From assembly GCF_007750855.1 (NCBI RefSeq), contig NZ_CP036291.1:3968001-4032000 (forward strand): a stretch of 64,000 nucleotides of DNA. The letters run 5' to 3'. Position numbers and translations under genes: made by a program. Origin of the DNA: Pirellulimonas nuda. GTDB taxonomy: Bacteria > Planctomycetota > Planctomycetia > Pirellulales > Lacipirellulaceae. Shown here piece by piece: positions 45,232 through 53,612 of the stretch. Positions within the stretch are counted from its first letter, which is position 1. Each line of letters starts with the position of its first letter. Under the pieces are notes generated by a model that was not told the origin of the DNA, made no database searches, and was given only the letters and a program-made list of their open reading frames with translations.

Positions 45232-46665
45232 GTGCACGTCGACCCCACTGGCGATGCAGACCTGAGCCCGGCCGACGCGCCGCGGCGCGGCCGTCTATCC
45301 GACGACTGGCTGGCGATTATTTGCGCCGCGGTCGTGCTGGCCGTGTCGTTTGCGGCCGCGCTGGCGGGGTCGACCGTTGAGACGAGTGGGTCGGGGGTCG
45401 CGGAGGTGAACGCCGTAAGCCCGCTGGCGGGCTGGATCGGCAAGCCGGCGGGTTGGACCGAGTCGCCGGCCGGCGCCTTCGCCAAGCCGACCGACGCAGG
45501 GGGGCGCGACTGGGCGCCGCTGGTCGGCACGCTGGGGGCGTTTCTGGTGCTGGCGGCGCTGCTCTCGGCCGCCACCGGCCTCCGCGACGGCTGGCGAGCA
45601 GGCGTGAGGTTCCTGGCCGGATTCGTGCCAGTATTTCTGCTGGCGACCCTCAGCTACACGCTCGCCTCGCAGAGCTTGGTGAAGGCCTACAACCTGGAGT
45701 ACGCGCTGTGGGCGCTAATGGTGGGGCTGATCATCTCGAACACCGTGGGCGCCCCCGCGTGGTTTCGTCCCGCGGTCGTCACCGAGTTCTATATCAAGAC
45801 GGGGCTGGTGCTGCTGGGGGCCGAGGTGCTGATGTCGCGCCTGATGGTGCTGGGGGTCCCCGGGATCATTGTCGCCTGGGTCGTGACCCCCATCGTCTTG
45901 ATCAGCACCTACGTGTTCGGGCAGAAGGTGCTGAAGATGGAGTCGCGCTCGCTCAACATGGTGATCTCGGCAGACATGTCGGTCTGCGGCGTCTCGGCCG
46001 CGATCGCCGCCGCGGCGGCGTGCAAGGCCAAGAAGGAAGAGCTCTCGCTGGCGATCGGCATGTCGCTGTCGTTCACCGTGCTCATGATGGTGGTGATGCC
46101 GCTGGTGATCGAGGCGGTGGGGATGGACGAGGCGGTGGCGGGCGCCTGGCTCGGCGGCACGATCGACTCGACCGGCGCGGTGGCGGCGGCCGGCGCCATG
46201 CTGGGCGACCGCGCGCTCGAGGTGGCCGCCACGGTGAAGATGATCCAGAACATCTTGATCGGCGTCTCCGCCTTCGGCATCGCGACCTACTGGGTGACGT
46301 TTGTCGAGAAGAACCCCGAGGGGACGCGGCCGGGGATCTCCGAGGTCTGGCGGCGCTTCCCGCGGTTCGTGCTGGGCTTCATCGCCGCGTCGATCGTGTT
46401 CTCGCTGTTGCACAGCTTGATGGCGGGGGGCCCCGAGCTGGTCGACGCCATGATCGATGGGTCGACCGCTACGCTCCGCGGGTGGCTGTTCTGCCTGGCG
46501 TTCGTCAGCATCGGACTGGAGACCAAGTTCAGCGCGCTGACCCCCTACCTGCGCGGAGGCAAGCCGCTTGCGCTCTACCTCTGCGGGCAGTCGCTGAACC
46601 TGGTGCTGACGCTGGCGATGGCCTACCTGATGTTCGGCGTGTTGTTCCGAGACTTCATCAAGTAG
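45232..46665 (+). CDS. YeiH-family putative sulfate exporter / multi-pass transporter
   Basis: A 477-residue membrane protein of the YeiH/UPF0324 (Cons_hypoth698) family. The start is set at GTG 45232, with AGGA 7-10 nt upstream; ATG 45148 would add 28 residues. About 10-12 hydrophobic segments follow, including [20 protein letters not shown] near the N-terminus and the family core [40 protein letters not shown] and [20 protein letters not shown]. YeiH-type proteins are annotated as sulfate exporters on limited evidence, so the substrate is open. A small membrane protein gene follows after 10 bp. Confidence 0.88.
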   Translation: MHVDPTGDADLSPADAPRRGRLSDDWLAIICAAVVLAVSFAAALAGSTVETSGSGVAEVNAVSPLAGWIGKPAGWTESPAGAFAKPTDAGGRDWAPLVGTLGAFLVLAALLSAATGLRDGWRAGVRFLAGFVPVFLLATLSYTLASQSLVKAYNLEYALWALMVGLIISNTVGAPAWFRPAVVTEFYIKTGLVLLGAEVLMSRLMVLGVPGIIVAWVVTPIVLISTYVFGQKVLKMESRSLNMVISADMSVCGVSAAIAAAAACKAKKEELSLAIGMSLSFTVLMMVVMPLVIEAVGMDEAVAGAWLGGTIDSTGAVAAAGAMLGDRALEVAATVKMIQNILIGVSAFGIATYWVTFVEKNPEGTRPGISEVWRRFPRFVLGFIAASIVFSLLHSLMAGGPELVDAMIDGSTATLRGWLFCLAFVSIGLETKFSALTPYLRGGKPLALYLCGQSLNLVLTLAMAYLMFGVLFRDFIK

Positions 46666-46675
46666 CGGCCGCGCC

Positions 46676-46921
46676 ATGACGCCACGCCCCCGTTCGCTCG
46701 CAGCGTTTGCGGCCTGTGCGCTGGGCGTGCTGCTGCTGTGGTGCGTGGCGCTGCCGTGGCTTTCGGCGCGTCCCGCGGTGCGCGACCGCTTGCGGTTCTT
46801 GGAGCGGCGCGGCGTCGACGCGAGCGCGATGTACTACACCGAGCTCGACGCGATGGACGCCATCCTCGATCGGTACGAAGGCCGAGAGGTGCGTCGACGA
46901 GGCGGGCCGCCGCGACGCTAA
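46676..46921 (+). CDS. Small single-pass membrane protein, function unknown
   Basis: An 81-residue protein, 10 bp after the transporter stop. One hydrophobic segment (residues 8-28, LAAFAACALGVLLLWCVALP) is followed by a polar Arg/Asp-rich part with MYYTELDAMDAILDRYEG. The composition is biased (Arg and acidic residues), but the start, position and hydrophobicity make a real small gene more likely than a shadow. It could be a partner or chaperone of the transporter; that is inference. It ends 20 bp before the convergent DUF1559 gene. Confidence 0.62.
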   Translation: MTPRPRSLAAFAACALGVLLLWCVALPWLSARPAVRDRLRFLERRGVDASAMYYTELDAMDAILDRYEGREVRRRGGPPRR

Positions 46922-46941
46922 GCGGCGCCCGCGGCCGGGCG

Positions 46942-47958
46942 TTACAGGTCGTCGGTGCTGGTCAGCTCGCCGCCGGCGCGCGTGACGAAGTTCTCGATGA
47001 CGGCCAGGTCGGTGTCTTTTGCGACCGCCAAGCTGCTGCCGTCGCAGAGCGTGACGTTGATGACCCCGGGGTGGTCGCCGCCGAACCACACGTGGCAACT
47101 GGAGGTGCCGGATTCGCACCCGGTCCCGGGGTACTGGAACGGCGACTGGCCGATGCTCCCCCCCTCGCGCTTGTTGAAATCGACGCCGCGTCCGCCGCCG
47201 GGCAGCGCCGCCTTGACCCGCTCCAGCGAGCCCAGGCCGAGGATCGCGCCGGGGTTGTCGTTGCCGTCGTAGATAGAGGCCCGCGCGGACATCCAGTAGG
47301 AGTTCTCTCCTACCATGAAGGTCTTGGACGTGCCGTCGGTGATCTTGGTTAGGGTGGTGCGCGAGTCGTAGCGGTTGCCCGATCGCTTCTTGGGCAGGAT
47401 GATCGCGCCGTCGAAGACGTGGTCGAATCCGCCGTCTCCCGAGCGGAACGTGCTAGAAATGCATGCGTAGTCGCCGCGGATGCCGCGGGTCGTGCCTCCT
47501 CCTTTCACCTCGCCCCCCGAGGGGGTCTTTACCTCTGCCATCACCTCCGATCGGAGGTAGTTCAGCGGACTGTCGTGGCTACGCGAAGGACAAAGGTAGG
47601 GCGTGACCGGCGTCTCGCGGACGGCCGCTACCTGGTCCTTGAAATCCTTCTGGAAGTCGGCCAGGTCGCGTATCGCGGCCTCCTCTAGGTAGGGCAGCAC
47701 CACGCCCGCCCAGGTGAACCCGCCGTCCCACATCCGGCTCGGCGGGAGCTCCAGCGCGGTGTCGTGGTGCATATGGACCGCCAGCCCGATCTGCCGCAGG
47801 TTGTTCAGGCAGGTCGAGCGGCGGGCAGCCTCGCGGGCCGCCTGAACGGCCGGCAGCAGCAGCGCCACCAGGATGCCGATGATCGCGATCACGACCAGCA
47901 GTTCGACCAGCGTGAAACCCCAATCGGCGCGACCGTTGCCTCTACTCTTAGCACTCAT
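46942..47958 (-). CDS. DUF1559 prepilin-like protein (H-X9-DG type)
   Basis: A 338-residue protein from ATG 47958 (AAGGGA 9-14 nt upstream; an ATG nine bases earlier is too close to this site). The N-terminus [20 protein letters not shown] is a type IV prepilin/pseudopilin leader with Gly14-Phe15 at the processing site. After [20 protein letters not shown], the DUF1559 body ends in the H-X9-DG motif ([12 protein letters not shown]). Such proteins are found in dozens per genome in planctomycetes and may be pseudopilin-like surface or secretion components. It is the last gene of a four-gene operon with three PEP-CTERM genes upstream (gap 39 bp). Confidence 0.93.
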   Translation of the reverse strand: MSAKSRGNGRADWGFTLVELLVVIAIIGILVALLLPAVQAAREAARRSTCLNNLRQIGLAVHMHHDTALELPPSRMWDGGFTWAGVVLPYLEEAAIRDLADFQKDFKDQVAAVRETPVTPYLCPSRSHDSPLNYLRSEVMAEVKTPSGGEVKGGGTTRGIRGDYACISSTFRSGDGGFDHVFDGAIILPKKRSGNRYDSRTTLTKITDGTSKTFMVGENSYWMSARASIYDGNDNPGAILGLGSLERVKAALPGGGRGVDFNKREGGSIGQSPFQYPGTGCESGTSSCHVWFGGDHPGVINVTLCDGSSLAVAKDTDLAVIENFVTRAGGELTSTDDL

Positions 47959-47997
47959 CTCGATCATTCCCTTTTTTAGCGGGCCACTTGCTGGTCA

Positions 47998-49953
47998 TTA
48001 GCTCGCCGATCGCGCCGGACGGCGCCGCAAAAGCACGCAGAGCGCCGCCGCGCACAGCGTCCAGGCAGCGGGCTCCGGGACTTCCGAGCCGGAAACCGCT
48101 CCAGCCACGCTCGGCTGTCCGAACTGCGACTTCCACAGGTTGTAGTGGTCCGTGCCGACCACCCCGAGCCCGTTGTCGTTCGGCAGGCTGGCGGCGCCCA
48201 GGTTGTCGCGCCACGTGGTGTAGTCGGCGGCGTCGACAAATCCGTCCTCGTTGAAGTCGCCCGGCGTGCTCGAGGGTGTAAAGGCCTCGTAGATCACCGC
48301 GCCGGTTGTAGCGGCGTCTTGCCCCATCATCAGGAAGTTGAACCGCAGGTCCTTGACGCCGCCGGTGAACAACGCTCCCAGGTTGTAGGAGGCGCCGGGC
48401 GCGAGCGTGACGAACCCCTCGGTGTCTACTTCGGCGAGTTGATTGGGTCCGTTGTCGAGCACCTCCAGCCACACGTCGTCCGTGGCGTTCTGCTCGTCGA
48501 GGCTGTTCCAGCCGCTGGTTGAGAGCGAGCCGCCGGCAGAAAGAATTTCGTAGGCGTCGATCTGGACCGTGGTTGCCGACGTATTGCGGAGGTAAGCGTC
48601 GCCGGCGCCGGTGGGGTCGACCTGCAGGAGCAGGTTGTTCACCTTGGTGCCGGTGTACTGCACGATGCCGGGGATCTCAGCGCCGTCCGAGGCCCGCCGG
48701 TAGCGGAACTGCAGGTCATCGGCGTCGCTGCCGAACGCGCCCCCGAGGGCGTTGTAAACGTTGCCGAGCGGGATGGCGCTGCCGAAATTGGCGTCGGCGC
48801 CGATCTTTAGCTCGCCGATGTTGTTGACAGTCTGCGCCTGCTCGATCCAATCCGACCCGAGCTGCCCCCCTTCCTTAAGGCTGGTCCAAGCGGCCGGGTT
48901 GGCGCTGAGCAGCCCGCCGTTGGATCCGATGAAGTAGCCGTCCAACTGGATCGCGGTGCTGCCGGGGTGCGTCATTGCGACCGCGCCGGTGTTGCGGTCG
49001 ACCTGCAGGACGAGCACCTCGGAGACGGAGGCGTTCATCGCCACGCGTCCGCCGCCGATCGGGGCTTGGGAGACAATGATCGCTTCGTTAAACGCCAAGT
49101 TTGCGTTGTTGCTGGTGACCGAAGCAAAATTGCCCAGGAAGGTGGTGGCTTCGAGGAAGGTCCACGAACTGCCGGCCGAGGGGGAGAAGCCGTCGAAATT
49201 CAGTGTGAGGTTGCCCCCAAGCGTGGCCGAGGACCCGGCCGAGAACTTGCCGGACGAGCCGACCCCGGTGATCTCGACCTCGTAGTTGCTAGAGCCGGTG
49301 AAGGTGACCGTGCCGGTAGTTGAGACGGCCGCGTTGGGAAAGATCTGGAGCCGCGAGCGGATGGTGGCGGAATCGCCGGTGAGCGTGGCGGCGGCTCCGC
49401 TGGCGGCGCCGACCGTGATGCGATTGGCGGAGTTGTTGCCCTGGGCGATCGGGCCGGTGGCGGCGAGCGTGCCCCCCGGCAGCACGTCGACCATGCCCAC
49501 GCCGCTGGTGCTGCCGACCGTGATCCCGCCGTTGGTTGACGAGCCCTGCATCACGTTAAGCACGCCGCCGCTTTGAACCTCTAGCCGGCCCGAGGTGCCG
49601 CCGGCCGACCCGAGGATGATCCGCCCCGGAGAGATCCCGTTGTCGGCATTGACGAAGGCGGTTCCGCCGTTCTCGATGATGGCGCGCTCGCCGGCGCCCT
49701 GGCTGAAGTCGGGGATAAAGTTGAGGTTCAGGCCCCCCGGTCCGTCCCACCAGTTGTCGTCGATGTTCCAGTCGCCGTCGGGACCCGCGGGCGCCGGGAG
49801 GGGCGAGATGTTCGATCCCGGATCGCGGAAGTAGTAGTCCGTCTGCCCCCACGCGTTCGAGCCGAGGCCCAGCAGCACAACGACGCCGCTACCCGCCACG
49901 AGCAGTATGGATCGAATCCGGGCAGAGATATTTAAGTAGGTTCTGATTGCCAT
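47998..49953 (-). CDS. Large PEP-CTERM surface protein with dockerin-like module
   Basis: A 651-residue secreted protein. Signal/anchor: residues 12-37 (IRSILLVAGSGVVVLLGLGS). Residues about 40-300 are low-complexity beta repeats of the autotransporter-like kind (GGTSGRLEVQSGGVLNV, GSTSGVGMVDVLPGGTLAAT). The dockerin-like module covers about 565-614: GDFNEDGFVDAADYTTWRDN, then LPNDNGLG and HYNLWKSQFG. VPEPAAWTLCAAALCVLLRR follows at about 625, then a short basic/Ser tail. It likely presents its domains on the surface after exosortase handling. Third gene in a leftward operon (gaps 59 bp before, 39 bp after). Confidence 0.87.
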   Translation of the reverse strand: MAIRTYLNISARIRSILLVAGSGVVVLLGLGSNAWGQTDYYFRDPGSNISPLPAPAGPDGDWNIDDNWWDGPGGLNLNFIPDFSQGAGERAIIENGGTAFVNADNGISPGRIILGSAGGTSGRLEVQSGGVLNVMQGSSTNGGITVGSTSGVGMVDVLPGGTLAATGPIAQGNNSANRITVGAASGAAATLTGDSATIRSRLQIFPNAAVSTTGTVTFTGSSNYEVEITGVGSSGKFSAGSSATLGGNLTLNFDGFSPSAGSSWTFLEATTFLGNFASVTSNNANLAFNEAIIVSQAPIGGGRVAMNASVSEVLVLQVDRNTGAVAMTHPGSTAIQLDGYFIGSNGGLLSANPAAWTSLKEGGQLGSDWIEQAQTVNNIGELKIGADANFGSAIPLGNVYNALGGAFGSDADDLQFRYRRASDGAEIPGIVQYTGTKVNNLLLQVDPTGAGDAYLRNTSATTVQIDAYEILSAGGSLSTSGWNSLDEQNATDDVWLEVLDNGPNQLAEVDTEGFVTLAPGASYNLGALFTGGVKDLRFNFLMMGQDAATTGAVIYEAFTPSSTPGDFNEDGFVDAADYTTWRDNLGAASLPNDNGLGVVGTDHYNLWKSQFGQPSVAGAVSGSEVPEPAAWTLCAAALCVLLRRRPARSAS

Positions 49954-50012
49954 CGAAACTGCCGTCTTATTCTGGTTGGGTTGGGTATTGAAGCCGTGCG
50001 GAGCGTCTGACG

Positions 50013-51005
50013 TTACCGTTCAGACGCTTGAGACGTGGCCACTTCCACGGAGGCCGAGCGGCGGCGCCGTCGGGCCGCCACCGACGCGGCGGCCAACCCG
50101 ATCATGGCGAGCGTCGCCGAACCGGGTTCGGGAACGGGCGCCGACAAGAAGCCGAAGTCGATGCCCTCGGTGGGCCCCGTGTAGTTCTTCTTCCACTGGT
50201 CGAAGTCGCGGAAGTCGACAAAGAAGTCGCTGGTCAGGTCGCCCTGGCTACGCATGGTGACCGGCTGCCGGAAGTGGTCCGCGATGATCTGCAGGTCTGT
50301 CAGGTCGACGCCGTTAATGCCGTCGACGTCTCCTAGAAGCGGGGGCAACTCGTCGGTGCCGACGATGATCAGCCCAATGTCGCGCACCGACGGGGCGGAG
50401 CCGTCGGCGAAGAGGTAGCGGCCGTCGGCGTAGTAGTCCGTTGCGTCGGTGTTGTACCGCAGCTCACCCACGCTGTTGCCCAGGACGCCGGAGTTCTCGC
50501 TGAACTCGATCCCGTAGCCGGTCGTGCCGGCGTTCCTGGCGGGGAGGCTGAAGATGTTGCCCTCGGTGAAGTCGATCTGCAGCCAGTTCGTGGAGTCGAC
50601 CACGGTGGACTCAAAGATCGATTGGTGCACCAGGGCGCCGGGGTTCCAGTTGCTGAGCACGTCGTCGACCTCGTAGATCCGCAACTGGAGGCCTGCGCTC
50701 TGTTGCCCGCCCACCAGGGAAAAGATGATCTGCCCAACGTTGATGTCCTGGCCCAACTTGAAGGTCTGGCGCAGGTTGCGTTGACCCTGCTCCGTGGTGA
50801 CCGCGACGCCGGCGCCGCCGTTGCTGGCGGCGTCGACGTAGGGATTGAACGTGTAGACGTCTGCTTCGGTGGGCAGCGGCAGCACGGCGGGGTCGGCGGT
50901 AAACGTGACCGCGGCCTGGGCCACACACCCGGTGACCAACAACGCGGCGCAGGCGTTCACGCCGCGTTTCCAGTTGCTGGGCGACATGAGTCTCTTGATG
51001 GTCAT
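50013..51005 (-). CDS. PEP-CTERM protein with paired dockerin-like calcium loops
   Basis: A 330-residue protein from ATG 51005: GAGGA lies 10-14 nt upstream, and the first ATG at 51032 has none. Signal region: residues about 14-32 (GVNACAALLVTGCVAQAAVT). The body is beta-rich (LRQTFKLGQDINVGQIIFSL, GIEFSENSGVLGNSVGELRY). Two EF-hand-type loops follow (GDVDGINGVDLTDLQIIADH and QGDLTSDFFVDFRDFDQWKK), a dockerin-like pair. The end is APVPEPGSATLAMIGLAAAS with a five-Arg cluster and a polar tail (ASVEVATSQASER). Second gene of the operon. Confidence 0.85.
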   Translation of the reverse strand: MTIKRLMSPSNWKRGVNACAALLVTGCVAQAAVTFTADPAVLPLPTEADVYTFNPYVDAASNGGAGVAVTTEQGQRNLRQTFKLGQDINVGQIIFSLVGGQQSAGLQLRIYEVDDVLSNWNPGALVHQSIFESTVVDSTNWLQIDFTEGNIFSLPARNAGTTGYGIEFSENSGVLGNSVGELRYNTDATDYYADGRYLFADGSAPSVRDIGLIIVGTDELPPLLGDVDGINGVDLTDLQIIADHFRQPVTMRSQGDLTSDFFVDFRDFDQWKKNYTGPTEGIDFGFLSAPVPEPGSATLAMIGLAAASVAARRRRRSASVEVATSQASER

Positions 51006-51051
51006 AACTTGATCCTCGTTAGAAGTTTTCATACTGGCGTCCGGCGCTCTA

Positions 51052-52074
51052 TCAATTGCAACTAGTGAGCCCTACACGCCGTCGGAAGCCGCGTTGGCAA
51101 AAGAACAGTCCCGCCACAGCGGCCAGGCAGGCGGTCGACGGTTCCGGGACCGCCGTTGCAAAGCTGAGGTCGATCCCTGCAAGGGACCCTCCCTCGGCCA
51201 GCAGGCCCGTCTTCCACAGACGGAAGTCGGCTAGGTCGACGATATTGTCGGAGTTCAGATCGCCGTCGGTGTACGAGAGCCCCGTGTTGCGGTAGTTCGT
51301 GCGGATCGGGGTGAGGTCGTCGAGGTCGACCGTGCCGTTGAGGTTGGTGTCGCCCGTCTTGACGTTGAAGACCAGCCGCAACGTGTCTTCGGCCGAGTTC
51401 TCTCGGGCCGTGGTCCGCCACTCGGGCGAGCCGGTTGCGGCGCCGGCCAGCATGAACGTCACAAAGCCGTTGGTGTCCGCGGCGAGGAACGCTCCGAGCG
51501 GCAGGTCGGTCGTGTTCGAGGTGAGGTCGGGGCCTTTCGCGGGGTGGTTGATGACGCCCAGCAGCGTGGTTTCGTTTGGATCGATCCCCAGGTTGTACCC
51601 GTCGGTCGTCGCCACCGAGGTGTCAACGCCCAGCCCCCTGGAGTAGGAGAGCGTACTCTCGGTCCAGTCCGCCTCGCCGTAGGTGCCGTCGGGCACGTTG
51701 TCGGTGTTGGTGACTGCGTCGTTCAATCCGTAGACGCTGACCACCCCGGCGCTGTCTCGACCGTTGGGCATCTGCGTCGATAGCGTTGCGAACGGGAACA
51801 GGATCGGGTTGATCCCCGAGATGTCGAACTTGTAGTACCCGATCTTCTTCCTGGTGGTCGTTCCGCCGTCGAAAAAGTTGCGGATCTCGTTGAAATCGCT
51901 GCGGTCGTTGGTCGTCGTCGGCCCGCGCGACGTGTCGTTCGATGTGTTCGCGTCGTCCGTGTTGGTCAGGAAGATCTGAGCGTCTGCCCCGTTGGTTGAA
52001 AGGGCCAGTGCGGCGGTCGCGACAAGCAGGCAGACGGGCAGCGTCCGAGAACTCGTGTGTGCAGATGCTTTCAT
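51052..52074 (-). CDS. PEP-CTERM protein with DNRLRE-like body and dockerin-like loops
   Basis: A 340-residue secreted protein, first of the four-gene operon (46 bp before the next). Signal: residues about 8-31 (TLPVCLLVATAALALSTNGA). DNRLRE-like strand pattern (KKIGYYKFDISGI, GEADWTESTLSYSRG, TTLLGVINHP). Dockerin-like loops: TGDTNLNGTVDLDDLTPIRT and DGDLNSDNIVDLADFRLWKT. The C-terminus VPEPSTACLAAVAGLFFCQR with RRR is a PEP-CTERM signal. Its body resembles the protein at 35198. Confidence 0.85.
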   Translation of the reverse strand: MKASAHTSSRTLPVCLLVATAALALSTNGADAQIFLTNTDDANTSNDTSRGPTTTNDRSDFNEIRNFFDGGTTTRKKIGYYKFDISGINPILFPFATLSTQMPNGRDSAGVVSVYGLNDAVTNTDNVPDGTYGEADWTESTLSYSRGLGVDTSVATTDGYNLGIDPNETTLLGVINHPAKGPDLTSNTTDLPLGAFLAADTNGFVTFMLAGAATGSPEWRTTARENSAEDTLRLVFNVKTGDTNLNGTVDLDDLTPIRTNYRNTGLSYTDGDLNSDNIVDLADFRLWKTGLLAEGGSLAGIDLSFATAVPEPSTACLAAVAGLFFCQRGFRRRVGLTSCN

Positions 52075-52502
52075 CGAGAGGGCTCTTGGTTGTGGCAGCG
52101 GACCGCTGCAGAGTGACGGGAAGCGACGCGCCGGCCCAATGCGAAGATGGCCGACGCAAGCGACTGAATAGGGGCTACAGGCCGGACCCGCCGCGTACGA
52201 AGTGCAGGCCTAAACCGTTCGGAACCGAGGGGCGAGGAGTAGGTCCTTCGACAATCTCGTAGGCGTTGCTACCGGCAACGCCACGTCGATTCGCAATATA
52301 GCTGCACGCAAAAATCTGCGCGCCCCTTAGACCGCAATCGACAGGACGATATTTGCACCGCACCAAGTTGCACGCCCCGTGATTGCAAGACCGACGGGCC
52401 CTACGTTGCGAGCAGAAAGGCCCGCAACGGCGCGTTGCGCAGTTTCAATCAATGCGCAGGCGCACGCGACGCGCTGACGGGGCCAGCGCATCGCAGCGCC
52501 GC
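52075..52502. other. Intergenic region, no supported gene
   Basis: 428 bp between the start of the PEP-CTERM operon (leftward) and the stop of the propeller hydrolase gene (also leftward). It must carry the operon promoter, but I see no clear boxes. Short GC-rich inverted repeats such as GCGTTGCTACCGGCAACGC near 52263-52281 are present; no RNA gene or homologous frame. Confidence 0.5.
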
Positions 52503-53588
52503 CTATCTCTTTGCGATCTCGAACACGAAGCCAGAAGCGGTTCCGAACCGGCCCCCTTGCGAAGCGCCAAAAAGATGCGTGGGGCGCCCGTGCTGGAAGA
52601 GCAACTGGGGGCGTTCCAGGCGGCCGTAGCGCTTGAGATTTCTGGGCGCCGGCGGCTGGCTCACGTAGTGCGACAACCCGTAGAACGCGACTCTGGGTTC
52701 CGACCATTGGACCCCGTCGGGCGACTCGAGGTAGAGCCCCACGTCGTGATTGAAGACCCCCATGTCTCGGGCGATCATCTTGTAGACGCCCGCCTCGCGC
52801 CAGATGAACGCGTCTTCGCACTGACGGTTCGCGCCGCGGCCGGAAAAATCGACCATTGGGTTTGCCGGATGGCGGGCATAGGGCCCGTGCAGGTCGGGCG
52901 CGGTGGCCAACCCGTACTTGCGGTTGCCTCGCACGGGGGGGCTGTCGCGGAGGTAGTCGGCCGTGTTCCACGACTTGTAGTAGAGCCAGCTCTCACCGCT
53001 GGGATGCTGGATGTAAGAGGGGTTGGTGGTGCAATGATCGTCCCAGGCGCCATCGGGGCCCGGCTCTAGCAGGGGGCTGTCGGAACGCGTCCACGGGCCG
53101 GCGAGCGTCGGGGCGGTCGCCAGGCCGATCCGTTTGGTGTCCGTCTTGCCGTTCGAGTTGCCCATATAAAACAGGCAATAGTCATCTCCCACCCGCTTCA
53201 CATGAGGGTTATGGCAGGTCGTAGCGTCCCAGTAGCCAGGGCCGCGCGGCGTGAGCGCGACATCGAGGGTCCGATAGGGTCCCTCGGGCGCATCGGCCAC
53301 GGCGTGGGCGATCTCGCAGCACGTGATCCACCCCCCCATCCCCTTGCTCGCCGGCCAACGCGAGTAGAACACATGGATCCTGCCGTCGTCGTCCGCGATG
53401 GGGGCGTTGCACCACACGAAGTAGCCCTCCTCCTCGAGGACCCGCCCGACGGGTCGCAGGCGTCGGCAAAAGTCGGAGATCGCCTCTTCGGGGATGGAGT
53501 CGGCCGCGGACTCGGCCAGGCACACGGGCGACGCCCACAGCGCAAGAGGCAGCGCCGCCGCGGTGCTTAAGAAGTCTCTACGTTCCAT
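52503..53588 (-). CDS. Secreted GH43/GH117-like five-bladed beta-propeller protein
   Basis: A 361-residue protein with a Tat-like signal (MERRDFLSTAAALPLALWAS). The propeller shows the typical inverting-glycosidase fold features: GYFVWCNAPIADDDGRIHVF, YSRWPASKGMGGWITCCEIA, GYWDATTCHNPHVKRVGDDY, NRQCEDAFIWREAGVYKMIA. His/Asp/Glu residues in these blades fit GH43 or GH117-type clans, but I cannot assign the family. It starts 24 bp after the six-hairpin gene stop on the same strand, so the two form an operon that probably acts on one polysaccharide. Confidence 0.8.
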   Translation of the reverse strand: MERRDFLSTAAALPLALWASPVCLAESAADSIPEEAISDFCRRLRPVGRVLEEEGYFVWCNAPIADDDGRIHVFYSRWPASKGMGGWITCCEIAHAVADAPEGPYRTLDVALTPRGPGYWDATTCHNPHVKRVGDDYCLFYMGNSNGKTDTKRIGLATAPTLAGPWTRSDSPLLEPGPDGAWDDHCTTNPSYIQHPSGESWLYYKSWNTADYLRDSPPVRGNRKYGLATAPDLHGPYARHPANPMVDFSGRGANRQCEDAFIWREAGVYKMIARDMGVFNHDVGLYLESPDGVQWSEPRVAFYGLSHYVSQPPAPRNLKRYGRLERPQLLFQHGRPTHLFGASQGGRFGTASGFVFEIAKR

Positions 53589-53612
53589 GCGTGGCTCCTG
53601 TATGGCGAAGGT

